From a bacterium (GTDB lineage Bacteria; Acidobacteriota; Thermoanaerobaculia; Multivoradales; JAHEKO01): a DNA stretch of 36,101 nucleotides. Shown piece by piece: positions 14,716 to 22,985 of this stretch. The number at the start of each line of letters is the position of its first letter. The first letter of the stretch is position 1. Position numbers and translations under genes: made by a program. Below the pieces are notes generated by a model, which had not been told where the DNA came from, did not search any database, and worked only from the letters and a program-made list of their open reading frames with translations. Where the stretch lies: NCBI GenBank assembly GCA_024224155.1, contig JAAENP010000348.1:1-36101 (forward strand). The letters run 5' to 3'.

Positions 14716-16998
14716 CTATTCCCGCGGCGGGCTCTCGCGGCGCATCGTGACTATTCGATGGCGGCGGTCGCGTTTCGCCCCGCCTTTGGCGGAGCGCTTG
14801 CGTACTGTCTTGGCGCTTTCGGCATAGAAACGCTCGATGGCTTCGGCGCCCGAGCGAGCGGCCTTTTCGGCGGAGTGCTCCAGCCAGGGCAGGGCCTCGG
14901 CCTCGTTCCCTGATTCGAGCAGGTGGAAGGCCAATTCCTCGCTGACGAAACCGGGGTCCGCGCTGTGGCGCCGGAGTAACGCCCGGGCGGCCTCGCCGTG
15001 CATGAAGCCTCTGCGCAGTGGGTTGATGTGGTCGAGGATCGAACTGCGAATCGCTCGGTGGGCGAACTCGAAGAAGCCTCGCCGCGCACCGTGGGCCCAC
15101 AGGACGATGTCTCTCTCCGGGCCGGCCTGGGCCCACGACTGGGGGAACTGCCGGATGAGCCAGCGCTCGAGGGAAAGCTCGATCGCGGTTTCGACCACTG
15201 TCAGGTGTTCGTCGGCCGCTCGGGTGAGGACCTCGACATCGAACTGGTGGCCGAGAATGGCCGCTAGCGAGATGAGTCGTCTCGCGGAGTTCGGCAGCCC
15301 TTGGAAACGACGGTTGATCAACTCGCCGATCTCCTCCGGAGGTTCGATGGCGCCTGGATCCGCGCGCAGCGCCCAGTGTCCGGGAGCAAGCTGGATCAAG
15401 ATCTTCTCGTCCCAGAGCAGGTTGACGAGCTCCGCGATCGCGAGCGGAAGGCCCTGTCCGCTGCGCCAAAGATAGTCGGCAAGCACCGGCGCGCTGGCGA
15501 GATCGACCAGCGACTTGGCGATCTCCTCCACCTGCTTCGAATCGAGTCGTGTCAGGGGGATACCGACGCCCGAATCTCCCAGGGCCGCGAGCGACTCGGC
15601 GATCTTGTCGCTGTCTCGGCTGGTGGCCAGCACCCAGATCGAGCGGCTCGCGAGGTTTTTGGCCAGGAAGTCGAGGAGTGCCAATGTGGCTTCGTCCGCC
15701 CACTGGACGTCTTCGAGCAGGAAGATGATGGGCCTCGTTTCACCCTGCGCAGGCTGGAGCAAGACGTCGATCAGCTCGAGGAAGGAGGCTGCCAGGCGTT
15801 CGGTCCTGCCCAGGCCGGGATTGATCTCGATGTCGAGCGTGGTCGCCGTCAGTTTGGGTAGCTCGGGGCAGAGCAGTGCCAGGTCGGCCAGCACCTGCGG
15901 TTCGAGCCGGCTGGCGCCTTCGGGCTCGTCGGCCAGCAGATCGACGAACACGGAGCGGATGGCCTCGGCGATCGGCCGGTAAGCGACAAGGGGGGCCGAA
16001 GCGTAGGACCGTCCTCTCAGGACCACGGCGTTGCGCATCGAGCTGGCGCTATCGACAAAGGACTTGACTAGCCGGCTCTTCCCGACGCCGCTCTCTCCGG
16101 TGACCACGGAGAATTGCCCCTGGCCGTCGATGACACGGCTCCAGGACGCCTGCAGGATGTCGAAATGATCTCCGCGTCCGATCAAGGGGATGATGGGGGG
16201 GGTGCTCTCTTCCCGGTCCGTGGTCTCTTCGTCGGCTCCGCTCTGCAGCAGAATTGAGCGGTAAAGATCGGTGGTGTCTTCGACCGGATCCACACCCAGC
16301 TCGGTTTGTAGCAGATTGAGAAGCTGCTCGTACTGGGCGAGGGCGCGATTGCGTCGGCCGGCCATCGTGTAGAGGCGCATCAGTTGCTGGTGCGTCTCTT
16401 CGGAGAGCGGATCGATGGCCAGTAGACGCTTGGCGTATTGAATGCCGAAGCGGTGTTCGCCGCGAGCGAGATAGGCACGAACCAGCTCTCGGAAAGCCTG
16501 AAGTGCCTCTTCCCGAGTCTGTTCCTGGCGAGTCACCAGCCACTCCTCGAACTCCACGCAGCCGCGCAGAAAGAACCCGGCCAACAGATCGCCTTTGTAG
16601 AGGCGCACGGCCTCTCGGAGGTGGAGCGGATCCGCCCCAGACTCGGAAAGCCCACGGCGGATGCGGTCCTTGAACTCGACGACGTCGATCCAACACTCGA
16701 GATCGGGATTCAGCCGGACCTGGCTCTGGTCGGTGTCGAGAGCCGCAACGTTCTCGTCATCGTTTCCGAGAGCGATCCGAATGTTGTAGAGCGCCTGGCG
16801 GAGATTCCGCCGGGAAGCCTCGTCGGTTCGTTCCGGCCAGAACAGTCCGGCCAGGTGATCCCTGTTGAGCGACCGGTCTCGATGCAGGGCGAGGTAGGCG
16901 AGCAGCGCTCGGACCTTCTGTGATTCAAACCGCTGAACGGGCCGGTCGGTCAGTTTGGCTTCGAACCCGCCGAGCAGGCGAATCTCGAGGCGTTTCAC
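14716..16998 (-). CDS. BTAD-domain transcriptional regulator with AAA/NTPase domain (SARP/LAL-like)
   Basis: A 760-residue regulator. Residues 1-95 are an OmpR/PhoB-type winged helix (LLAYLALHR...HLAGLFWPER...LRQALYNIRIAL) and about 100-250 form the bacterial transcriptional activation domain (VEFKDRIRRG...LYKGDLLAGFF...EEWLVTRQEQ...ELGVDPVEDT). A P-loop NTPase follows, with Walker A GESGVGKS at 301-308 and Walker B IIFLLEDVQWAD at 424-435. The rest is a helical region typical of large ATP-dependent activators. The start is a GTG with GGAAAG about 8 nt upstream. It is divergent from a small-protein gene, across a region with direct repeats at 11 bp spacing, the geometry SARP-family activators recognise. 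No local metabolic target is obvious. Confidence 0.88.
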   Translation of the reverse strand: MKRLEIRLLGGFEAKLTDRPVQRFESQKVRALLAYLALHRDRSLNRDHLAGLFWPERTDEASRRNLRQALYNIRIALGNDDENVAALDTDQSQVRLNPDLECWIDVVEFKDRIRRGLSESGADPLHLREAVRLYKGDLLAGFFLRGCVEFEEWLVTRQEQTREEALQAFRELVRAYLARGEHRFGIQYAKRLLAIDPLSEETHQQLMRLYTMAGRRNRALAQYEQLLNLLQTELGVDPVEDTTDLYRSILLQSGADEETTDREESTPPIIPLIGRGDHFDILQASWSRVIDGQGQFSVVTGESGVGKSRLVKSFVDSASSMRNAVVLRGRSYASAPLVAYRPIAEAIRSVFVDLLADEPEGASRLEPQVLADLALLCPELPKLTATTLDIEINPGLGRTERLAASFLELIDVLLQPAQGETRPIIFLLEDVQWADEATLALLDFLAKNLASRSIWVLATSRDSDKIAESLAALGDSGVGIPLTRLDSKQVEEIAKSLVDLASAPVLADYLWRSGQGLPLAIAELVNLLWDEKILIQLAPGHWALRADPGAIEPPEEIGELINRRFQGLPNSARRLISLAAILGHQFDVEVLTRAADEHLTVVETAIELSLERWLIRQFPQSWAQAGPERDIVLWAHGARRGFFEFAHRAIRSSILDHINPLRRGFMHGEAARALLRRHSADPGFVSEELAFHLLESGNEAEALPWLEHSAEKAARSGAEAIERFYAESAKTVRKRSAKGGAKRDRRHRIVTMRRESPPRE

Positions 16999-17172
16999 CG
17001 GCTGCTTTCCAGGCGGGGCCAGCGGGAAGAGAGACCGGTTGCAGAGGTAGAAAACACGAGAAGAAACTTGTCAGATTGGGCAATTACTTTAGCACGCACT
17101 AGCCGCCTGAACCCTGCCGAGGGCACGGAGGATGAGTGGTCTATTGACGGATGGCTATGCCTCGATGTTGTG

Positions 17173-17190
17173 CTGACGCCTCCCTGACGC
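17173..17190 (+). promoter_or_regulatory. 11-bp-spaced CTGACG direct repeat, site A
   Basis: CTGACG at 17173-17178 and again at 17184-17189, one helical turn apart. The 18-mer CTGACGYCTYCCTGACGC is shared with site B. A binding site for the adjacent BTAD regulator is proposed because SARP-type BTAD proteins bind direct repeats with this period; the match is geometric only. Confidence 0.5.
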
Positions 17191-17246
17191 CCGCCGGAGA
17201 CTCTTTGAGGCCGAGGAACTAGGCATCTGATGCCTGCACGTGCTTC

Positions 17247-17264
17247 CTGACGTCTTCCTGACGC
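17247..17264 (+). promoter_or_regulatory. 11-bp-spaced CTGACG direct repeat, site B
   Basis: CTGACG at 17247-17252 and 17258-17263, matching site A at 16 of 18 positions and starting 74 bp after it. It ends 48 nt before the start codon at 17313, where a -35-proximal activator site would be expected. The rest of the 314 bp gap 16999-17312 holds AT-richer DNA near 17048-17100 but no gene or clear promoter that I can assign. Confidence 0.5.
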
Positions 17265-17312
17265 GGTCGGAAGACACTCACGAACGAGGATGAAGTTTCT
17301 TGGGGGAAAGCC

Positions 17313-17549
17313 TTGAAGGAAAAAGACGACGAAAGCGCAAGGGATCGAGAACGGCGATCGCCATCGAGCTCATACCTGGTCAGAGTTTGGCAGGAGAACG
17401 GGGAGGACGCGGAAGTGCGATTCTACCTGCGAGATCTGAAGACCGGACAAGAAAGGTATCTCGGCGACCCCACTCGGATCGGAGAGCTGTTGACACGAGG
17501 CCTGGAGCAGGAGAAATCAGGGCAGCCGCGTCAGCGGGACACGGCATAG
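17313..17549 (+). CDS. small protein of unknown function, divergent from the BTAD gene
   Basis: A 78-residue cytosolic protein with a charged N-terminus (KEKDDESARDRERR), then SSYLVRVWQENGEDAEVRFYLRDLKTGQERYLGDPTRIGELL. This pattern (S-x-L-VR-W-E ... G-x-x-R-Y-L ... I-x-x-L) recalls short uncharacterised proteins I associate with Chloroflexi and Acidobacteriota genomes; the resemblance is from memory. The start is TTG, chosen because GGGGGAAAG precedes it. An 8-codon open frame (ATG at 17290, MKFLGGKP) ends in a TGA that overlaps the TTG, which might couple translation. A terminator follows at 17614. Its position behind the CTGACG repeats suggests it is a target of the BTAD regulator. Confidence 0.65.
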   Translation: MKEKDDESARDRERRSPSSSYLVRVWQENGEDAEVRFYLRDLKTGQERYLGDPTRIGELLTRGLEQEKSGQPRQRDTA

Positions 17550-17613
17550 CCGGCAAGGCGGGCCGATCGGGATGACAGGTATCGCGCACGCGGGGGGAGC
17601 GGCTTTTCACTAG

Positions 17614-17640
17614 AAGGGCGGGGCAACGAGCCCCGCCCTT
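17614..17640 (+). terminator. intrinsic terminator of the small-protein gene
   Basis: AAGGGCGGGGC (17614-17624) and GCCCCGCCCTT (17630-17640) form a perfect 11 bp stem around AACGA, followed by CGCCTTTTCT. It lies between the small-protein stop and the convergent membrane-protein gene, and the stem would act on both strands, although only the plus strand has a T-rich tail. Confidence 0.8.
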
Positions 17641-17666
17641 CGCCTTTTCTTGGCGAACCGCTCGAT

Positions 17667-18821
17667 TCAGTCGAGGCCGCGCTCGAAGATGACGATGCCG
17701 ACGTCGTCTTCGAGGAGTTCCCAGTCCGTCGAGTTCCGACGTCGGTTGGGGCCGAAGGAGTACAAAAAGGCGATCTCGCGCCGCTTGCTCTTGGAGCACT
17801 TGTGCCGGATCCAGTAGGCGGTATTCCAAGGGTCGATGAAGTACCCGGCGCGTGGCTCCGGCAGGCCCTGGTCGACAAGACGAGCGAACCGCCCCTCGGA
17901 CAGACGATCGAGCTGGCTATACTTCTCGCCCCAGGAGAAGACGCGCTTGTGAGTGCCGCATCTCGAGATCGGCCGGCCGCGCCGCGTGAAGTCCTCGGCC
18001 AGCGCCCCGAGCTCAGCCCGAGCGGTCTCAATGCGCTCGGGATCGTTGGCGGTGGCGTACCTCGAATAACCAAAGGAGGCGAAGCCAAGGACAGCAGTGA
18101 CCGCAAAGACCGCGAGGATCCTCCTGCTGTCGCCGTCCGGCAGGAGCTTGGCCAAACCGACCGGTGGAACTGCGGCGAACAAGAAGCCGAGACCGAGCAT
18201 GAGCTCGACGATCTCCCCCGAGAACTTCCATGGATACTCCTCATAGATCCAGTAGGTAACGGCGAACGCGGGAATCAGACCGAGTGGCGCAATCGCCGGC
18301 CCGAACCTGCGGACCAGCTTCTTGACCGGCGTCGCGAGAGCCAGTAGCGGCAGCACCACCCCGAAGCCCAGGATCGTGGTCTTCAGCGCCAGCTTGCGCA
18401 GGCTGGTGTCGAAAACGTTGTGGACGTTGAACTCCTGCTGGAAGTTCTGTTCGAGGAAGTACTCCGGCGGCCGATAGCCCAGGACTCTCTGCCCCCAAGA
18501 GATCTCCTCCATCGCGACGACGACGCTGAACAGGGCGAGGCCCAGGGTCAGCCAGGGCATTCCCCCTCCGGCGCGCCGTTGGGCCCTTGCCGCGATCACG
18601 AAACCGACCGCGGCGAGGAAGAAAGCCCAGAAGGTCATCCATTCGAGCGTCCCGTCTTCCTGGACCAGGGCATAGTAGAGCCTGGAGTTCGAGCTCTCGA
18701 TCAGTCCGGCCGCGATCGCGAAGGCAAGGATCAGCAGGTTGGCCAAGATCACCGGTCCCGCGGCCAGCGAGGTGATTCCGAAGGGAGGCGAGGTGTCCAT
18801 GTCCGAGCGCTTCTTTCTCAT
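17667..18821 (-). CDS. polytopic membrane protein with soluble C-terminal domain
   Basis: A 384-residue protein with about seven hydrophobic segments between residues 15 and 265 (for example VILANLLILAFAIAAGLI, LTLGLALFSVVVAMEE, ILAVFAVTAVLGFASFGY). A conserved-looking stretch EEISWGQRVLGYRPPEYF followed by QEFNVHN joins two segments; similar EEISWGQR membrane proteins of unknown function are common in several phyla. The last ~110 residues are soluble, and YFIDPWNTAYWIRH, FLYSFGPNRRRNST and the acidic EDDVGIVI resemble the C-terminal domain of GspG-type pseudopilins (DPWGNPY ... YSxGxDG). No pilin N-terminus exists here. Function unknown. It converges on the terminator at 17614 and diverges from the PqqD-like gene. 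Confidence 0.8.
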   Translation of the reverse strand: MRKKRSDMDTSPPFGITSLAAGPVILANLLILAFAIAAGLIESSNSRLYYALVQEDGTLEWMTFWAFFLAAVGFVIAARAQRRAGGGMPWLTLGLALFSVVVAMEEISWGQRVLGYRPPEYFLEQNFQQEFNVHNVFDTSLRKLALKTTILGFGVVLPLLALATPVKKLVRRFGPAIAPLGLIPAFAVTYWIYEEYPWKFSGEIVELMLGLGFLFAAVPPVGLAKLLPDGDSRRILAVFAVTAVLGFASFGYSRYATANDPERIETARAELGALAEDFTRRGRPISRCGTHKRVFSWGEKYSQLDRLSEGRFARLVDQGLPEPRAGYFIDPWNTAYWIRHKCSKSKRREIAFLYSFGPNRRRNSTDWELLEDDVGIVIFERGLD

Positions 18822-18922
18822 AGTCTCTGTTCCAGCGTCGGCGGACCGTTCGATTCGCGAGGCTTTTGTTCGGTCTCCCTCAGCGAGATAGACTCGGTTT
18901 CACGTCGCGGGAGTCTAGCGAG

Positions 18923-19216
18923 TTGGAAGTATCCATTCCAGAGCAGGTCTTGTTTCGGGATCTCGACGGCGAGTCGGTGTTGCTACACCTGGGCTCGGGG
19001 CAGTACTTCGGGCTGGATGAGGTCGGGACCCTGATCTGGAACTCCTTGAGCGAGGGCTGCTCGCTGGACGAGATCGAGCGGCGGATCCTCACTGAGTACG
19101 ATGTTTCGGCGCAAGAGGCGAAGGCCGACGTGCGCCGCCTCGTCGACGAGCTTACTCAGAGTGGTCTCCTCGAGGTCAAGGACTCGCGAAACGCGCTCTC
19201 CTCGACGGAGCCGTAG
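18923..19216 (+). CDS. PqqD-like protein (peptide-recognition wHTH)
   Basis: About 97 residues of the PqqD family, a small winged-helix fold that binds precursor peptides for radical-SAM and other RiPP enzymes. Visible family features are LFRDLDGESVLLHLGSGQYF, GLDEVGTLIWNSL and the C-terminal helix VRRLVDELTQSGLLE. The start is uncertain: TTG at 18923 has GGGAG about 9-10 nt upstream, while the frame opens at 18866. No precursor peptide, radical-SAM enzyme or PQQ gene is nearby, so it is an orphan. It is followed by the Crp-type regulator after about 150 nt, a gap that includes the hairpin GCCGGC-GAGA-GCCGGC near 19240. Confidence 0.8.
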   Translation: MEVSIPEQVLFRDLDGESVLLHLGSGQYFGLDEVGTLIWNSLSEGCSLDEIERRILTEYDVSAQEAKADVRRLVDELTQSGLLEVKDSRNALSSTEP

Positions 19217-19368
19217 TGTTCGATGCTGTTCGAGTCGGCCGGCGAGAGCCGGCTGTGATCGGCAGCAGCTCCGCGGTGCAGCTTGGTGTACAATTCCAGC
19301 TACTTGAGAGGCAGTAGTGCATGGAGCGGGTGCTCCACGACCGGAAGTAGAGGAGGATTTCGAGGTCG

Positions 19369-20067
19369 ATGCCGGCTGTAGAGGATCCAAGTGTTCTGTC
19401 GAAGATGCTTTTGTTCGAGGGCCTGAGCCCAGCCGAGCTCAAGCGCCTCAACGAACAGCTGCTCCACAAGAAGGCCTTCCCGGCCGCCACCAACATCATC
19501 ACCGTCGCCCAGCCCGGTGAAGTCGTGTACTTGCTGCTCGAGGGCTCGGTCAAGATCTATGTGGACCAGCTCGACGGCTCAGAGGTGATTCTCGCCTTTC
19601 TGGGTCCCGGCGACACTTTCGGAGAGATGGGGCTCATCGGAAGCTCTGGCCGGTCGGCAAGCGTCTTGACGCTCGAGCCCTGCACCTGCCTGGTAATGAA
19701 TCGTGCCACCTTCTTGCAGTCGGTACGGTCGATCAATCAGCTGTCGTTCAACCTCGTGCGTTTGCTGAGCAAGCGATTGCGACTTGCCAACGAGCAGATC
19801 CAGGCGCTGTCAAGCCTGGATGTCAGGGGACGAGTGGCGCGCCAGCTGCTCGCGTTCGCGCAGCGATACGGAGAGGCGAACCAGGATGTCGAGATCCGGA
19901 TTCCGTTGCGCCTCACGCAGACCGATCTGGCTTCCCTGGTCGGGGCCTCCAGAGAGCGCGTGAATCAGGTCGTGGTCGAGTTCAAGGAAAAGGACTTCAT
20001 CGCGGTTGACGCCCAGCACCACATTACGGTGAACGATCTCCAGGCCCTTATCGATTGCTGCCAGTAG
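19369..20067 (+). CDS. Crp/Fnr-family transcriptional regulator
   Basis: A 232-residue regulator. A cyclic-nucleotide-binding-type beta roll spans about residues 12-125 (LFEGLSPAELKRLNEQLL, GEVVYLLLEGSVKIY, GPGDTFGEMGLIG), but the phosphate-binding arginine region is only partly matched (SSGRSASVLTLEP). A long dimer helix follows, then a winged helix-turn-helix near 175-207 (LTQTDLASLVGASRERVNQVVVEFKE) that has the QTDLA...SRE pattern. No Cys cluster for Fnr-type iron-sulfur sensing is present, so the effector is probably a nucleotide or another small ligand. The ATG at 19369 has a purine-rich GGAGGATTTCGAGG upstream. Confidence 0.92.
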   Translation: MPAVEDPSVLSKMLLFEGLSPAELKRLNEQLLHKKAFPAATNIITVAQPGEVVYLLLEGSVKIYVDQLDGSEVILAFLGPGDTFGEMGLIGSSGRSASVLTLEPCTCLVMNRATFLQSVRSINQLSFNLVRLLSKRLRLANEQIQALSSLDVRGRVARQLLAFAQRYGEANQDVEIRIPLRLTQTDLASLVGASRERVNQVVVEFKEKDFIAVDAQHHITVNDLQALIDCCQ

Positions 20068-20125
20068 GCCGGCTGCATCACCGTCCGATTGCTCGTTTCG
20101 CCGCTGGTGGAGGCGAAGGCGAAGG

Positions 20126-20131
20126 TAGAAT
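20126..20131 (+). promoter_or_regulatory. -10-like hexamer TAGAAT before the YkgJ-type gene
   Basis: TAGAAT lies exactly 6 nt before the ATG at 20138, with no Shine-Dalgarno. This is the same geometry as the TACAAT of lipB and TAGAAT at 34336. A small inverted repeat, TTCGCC/GGCGAA (20097-20117), lies just upstream. Confidence 0.4.
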
Positions 20132-20137
20132 CTTCCG

Positions 20138-20521
20138 ATGAGGAAGCGCGAGCGGGTCTTCTACAACTGCGATAAATGCCCGGCCTACTGCTGCACCTAC
20201 GCGGCGATTCCGGTCAACCGGGTCGACCTCAAGAGACTCGCCAGGTTTTTTGGCATCTCGGAGCGCCGGGCCTTGGAAAAGTTCACCAAGAAGGGCGAGA
20301 AGAGAAACGAGCGCGTCATGCGCCACCGCCGGGATGAGCACTTCGGCACCGCCTGCCGCTTTCTGGATCAGGAATCTCGGCAGTGCACGGTCTACGATGC
20401 GCGCCCCAAGATCTGCCGCGCCTTCCCCGACAGCAAGCGTTGCGGCTATTACGATTTTCTCTGCTTCGAGCGGCATCACCAGGACGATCCGGAGACAATC
20501 GCCACGACCTGGAATTCCTGA
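20138..20521 (+). CDS. YkgJ-type cysteine-cluster protein
   Basis: A 127-residue protein of the zinc- or iron-chelating YkgJ/UPF0153 family. Cysteines cluster as CDKCPAYCC near residues 11-19, then CRFLD...CTVYDARPKICRAFP in the second half, followed by further cysteines in KRCGYYDFLC. The family is thought to bind metal, but its reaction is not established. No signal peptide. It is 17 nt upstream of recN on the same strand and is probably cotranscribed with it. No Shine-Dalgarno is seen; a TAGAAT box 6 nt before the ATG suggests a leaderless message. Confidence 0.85.
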   Translation: MRKRERVFYNCDKCPAYCCTYAAIPVNRVDLKRLARFFGISERRALEKFTKKGEKRNERVMRHRRDEHFGTACRFLDQESRQCTVYDARPKICRAFPDSKRCGYYDFLCFERHHQDDPETIATTWNS

Positions 20522-20538
20522 GCACTTCCCTCAATCCA

Positions 20539-22269
20539 ATGCTCAGGGAGCTTCACATTCGGAACCTGGCGATTATCGATGAGGTAACGGTCGAGTTCGA
20601 TCGCGGCTTGAACGTCCTCACTGGCGAGACCGGCGCCGGGAAGTCCATCGTGGTCGACGCGCTCGGATTACTGGGAGGAGGTCGAGCCACGACCGATTCA
20701 ATCCGTGCGGGCGCGGAGACGCTTACGGTCACCGGACGATTCCAGCCGGCCGGGACGGCTTGGCGCTCGGCGCTCGAGACAGCCGGTTTTGAGGTGGAGG
20801 GAAACGAGGTCGTCGTTCGTCGAGAGGTCTCGCGCTCAGGCCGCAACCGTGTCTACGTCGACGACCAGCCGGTGACTCTGAGGCTACTGTCCTCACTCGC
20901 GCCCTTTCTGTTGCGCATCCACACTCAGCGCGAGGAGCTCGGCCTGGTTTCAAACGAGCTCCAGCGCGAATGGCTTGACCGAAGCTCGGGCGCCAACGGC
21001 GAGAGGCTGCTGGGTAAGGTAGCGCGACGCTTCGCAGAGGTCGAGGCCGGGATCGCGAAGTGGGAGCGCCTTACAGGGAACGAAAAGTTGCGGCTGGAGC
21101 GCATAGACCTGCTCCAGTTCCAGATCGGCGAGATCAACTCTGCCCGGCTCAACGAGGGGGAGGAGGACGAGCTTCGAAGCGACCGGGACCTGCTTCGCAA
21201 CGCCGAAGCGATTGCCGAGGCACTCGGTACGTCGTTGGGACTGCTCTACGACGACGATGACTCGGCGGCCGACCGGCTGGGTCGCAGCGAGCGTTCGCTC
21301 GCGGCGATTTCGGCCTGGGTGTCGGAGGCCGAAGGCTGGAACGAGCGGCTCGCCGAGGTACGGGCGTCGTTGGAGGATGTCATCGCCGAGTTGCGCAACC
21401 GATTCTCAGGCGCGGAGGCGGATCCAAAACGCCTCAACGGAATCGAGGATCGATTGGCCATCCTGGAACGCCTGTTTCGCAAGTATGGATCGACCAGCCG
21501 TGAGGTGCTCGTGCATCGTGCCCGAATCGAGGACGAGCTGCGGGAACTGACCGCCGACGAGGCCGACCGCGCAGAGCTCGAGGCGAGGGTCGCGAAGTCG
21601 GTCTCCGCATACAGAGAATCCGCCCTGGAGTTGTCCCGGCAACGGCGCGTGTGGGGTCGGGACCTCGCCAAGAGGGTTCATGCCGAGTTGAAGGAGCTGG
21701 CCATGAGCAAGGCCAAGTTCTCGGTCAGGCTGGAGCGGCGGAATCGGGCGGGCTCCCGCGTCGAGGTCGAAGGAGCGGGTGTCGACTACTCGGCCCAGGG
21801 TGTCGACCTAGTCGTGTTTCATTTGCAGGCCAATCCCGGCGAGGCCGCCGGTGCGGTGGCGAAGGTGGCATCGGGCGGTGAGCTCGCGCGTCTCTATCTG
21901 GCGCTGCAGCTCGCGGTGGAGGCCGGCGGTGTTGGCTGCGACGATTCCCGCGACGCCGAGCCAGCGCTGATTTTCGATGAGGTGGACGCGGGCATCGGAG
22001 GAGCCGAGGCCGCGGCGCTCGGGCGCAAGCTCCAGCGCCTGTCGAGTGCCGGCCAGATTCTGGCCGTGACCCACCTGCCACAGGTCGCTAGCTTCTCGGA
22101 CGAGCACTTCCGGGTCAGCAAGAAGGCGGGGCCCGACCGCACTCGGATCTCAGTCGCTCGACTCACCAAGGGAGAGCGCGTGGAGGAGGTCGCCCGCATG
22201 CTCGCCGGTGAGGAGGTCACCGAGCTGTCTCGGTCGCACGCCGAAGAACTGATCGCCGGAGCCCGATGA
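20539..22269 (+). CDS. recN: DNA repair protein RecN
   Basis: A 576-residue SMC-like ATPase (family about 555) that acts in recombinational double-strand-break repair. Walker A GETGAGKS is at residues 29-36. Long coiled coils flank a central hinge, and the signature plus Walker B regions are in the C-terminal part (ASGGELARLYLAL, then ALIFDEVDAGIGG, then AVTHLPQVAS). The ATG at 20539 gives the canonical N-terminus MLRELHIRNLAIIDEV. Its stop overlaps the start of the tsaC-like gene by 4 nt, the first of several tight joints in this run. Confidence 0.96.
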   Translation: MLRELHIRNLAIIDEVTVEFDRGLNVLTGETGAGKSIVVDALGLLGGGRATTDSIRAGAETLTVTGRFQPAGTAWRSALETAGFEVEGNEVVVRREVSRSGRNRVYVDDQPVTLRLLSSLAPFLLRIHTQREELGLVSNELQREWLDRSSGANGERLLGKVARRFAEVEAGIAKWERLTGNEKLRLERIDLLQFQIGEINSARLNEGEEDELRSDRDLLRNAEAIAEALGTSLGLLYDDDDSAADRLGRSERSLAAISAWVSEAEGWNERLAEVRASLEDVIAELRNRFSGAEADPKRLNGIEDRLAILERLFRKYGSTSREVLVHRARIEDELRELTADEADRAELEARVAKSVSAYRESALELSRQRRVWGRDLAKRVHAELKELAMSKAKFSVRLERRNRAGSRVEVEGAGVDYSAQGVDLVVFHLQANPGEAAGAVAKVASGGELARLYLALQLAVEAGGVGCDDSRDAEPALIFDEVDAGIGGAEAAALGRKLQRLSSAGQILAVTHLPQVASFSDEHFRVSKKAGPDRTRISVARLTKGERVEEVARMLAGEEVTELSRSHAEELIAGAR

Positions 22270-22985
22270 GTGCATCGGCAAGGGCCTTGACGACCGGAAC
22301 CGTGCAGTGGCGGTCCTGGCACCGCTTCGAGCAAGAGAGCGAAGCAAGGGGATTGGCCCGGTTTGTGCGAAGCGGAGGAGTCGTGGTGTTTCCCACGGAG
22401 TCTTCCTACGCGCTCGGTGCGGACCCCGAAAACGCTGACGGGGTCGCGACCGTATACAGAATCAAGAAGAGGCCCGGGGACAAACCTCTCCCGGTGGTGG
22501 TCGCGAGCATTGATTACTTCAAACAACTCGGAATCCATTGCGGTTCCGGCGGCTTCTCGGGATTGGCAAAGGCCTGGCCAGGGCCGCTGACCGTGGTCGT
22601 GCCCAGCGAGAGAGCTCTGCCGGCCGCATGCGGGCGCAAGGAGTTGGCGGTTCGAGTTCCGGGCCATCGCCGCCTGCGCCGTTTGCTGGAGCGCGCTGGC
22701 GTCGCACTCACGGCAACCAGCGCCAATCTGGCCGGAGACGAACCTCTGCTCGAGCTCGGCCAGTTGGCCAAGCTGGTGGCCGGCGAGCGAGTCCTGGTGA
22801 TCGACGAGGGCCCACTCGACGGAGGCGCGCCGTCGACTCTGGTGCGCTGGGAGGGCGACTCGGCCACCGTGCTGCGCTGGGGCGCCCTGAACCTCGAGGG
22901 CCTTCGCAGGGTGGCTCCGGGCCTGCGTTTCAAACAGGGCTTTTCCGCAGGCGCTGTGGAAATCCCTGTGGAGGAGGGCGCGTAG
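22266..22985 (+). CDS. L-threonylcarbamoyladenylate synthase (TsaC/Sua5/YrdC family)
   Basis: A 239-residue YrdC-fold protein that makes threonylcarbamoyl-AMP for tRNA t6A37. Family features are VVFPTESSYALGAD at about residues 40-53, the KKRPGDKPLPVVV nucleotide-binding stretch near 68-80, WPGPLTVVV, and ATSANLAGDEP with the conserved SAN. The C-terminal domain of full Sua5 is absent, so it is a TsaC-like single-domain form, with a short linker-like tail. ATGA overlaps recN, and the next gene begins directly after its TAG. Confidence 0.9.
   Translation: MSASARALTTGTVQWRSWHRFEQESEARGLARFVRSGGVVVFPTESSYALGADPENADGVATVYRIKKRPGDKPLPVVVASIDYFKQLGIHCGSGGFSGLAKAWPGPLTVVVPSERALPAACGRKELAVRVPGHRRLRRLLERAGVALTATSANLAGDEPLLELGQLAKLVAGERVLVIDEGPLDGGAPSTLVRWEGDSATVLRWGALNLEGLRRVAPGLRFKQGFSAGAVEIPVEEGA

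Noticed and set aside
14492-15703. 403-codon minus-strand frame over the 3' end of proline dehydrogenase and the BTAD gene
   Set aside because: Arg/Pro/Gly-rich shadow of the high-GC coding strands; it covers two genes with clear family motifs.
19234-19255. GCCGGC-GAGA-GCCGGC hairpin as terminator of the PqqD-like gene
   Set aside because: The stem is short and no T-tract follows, so termination is not supported.
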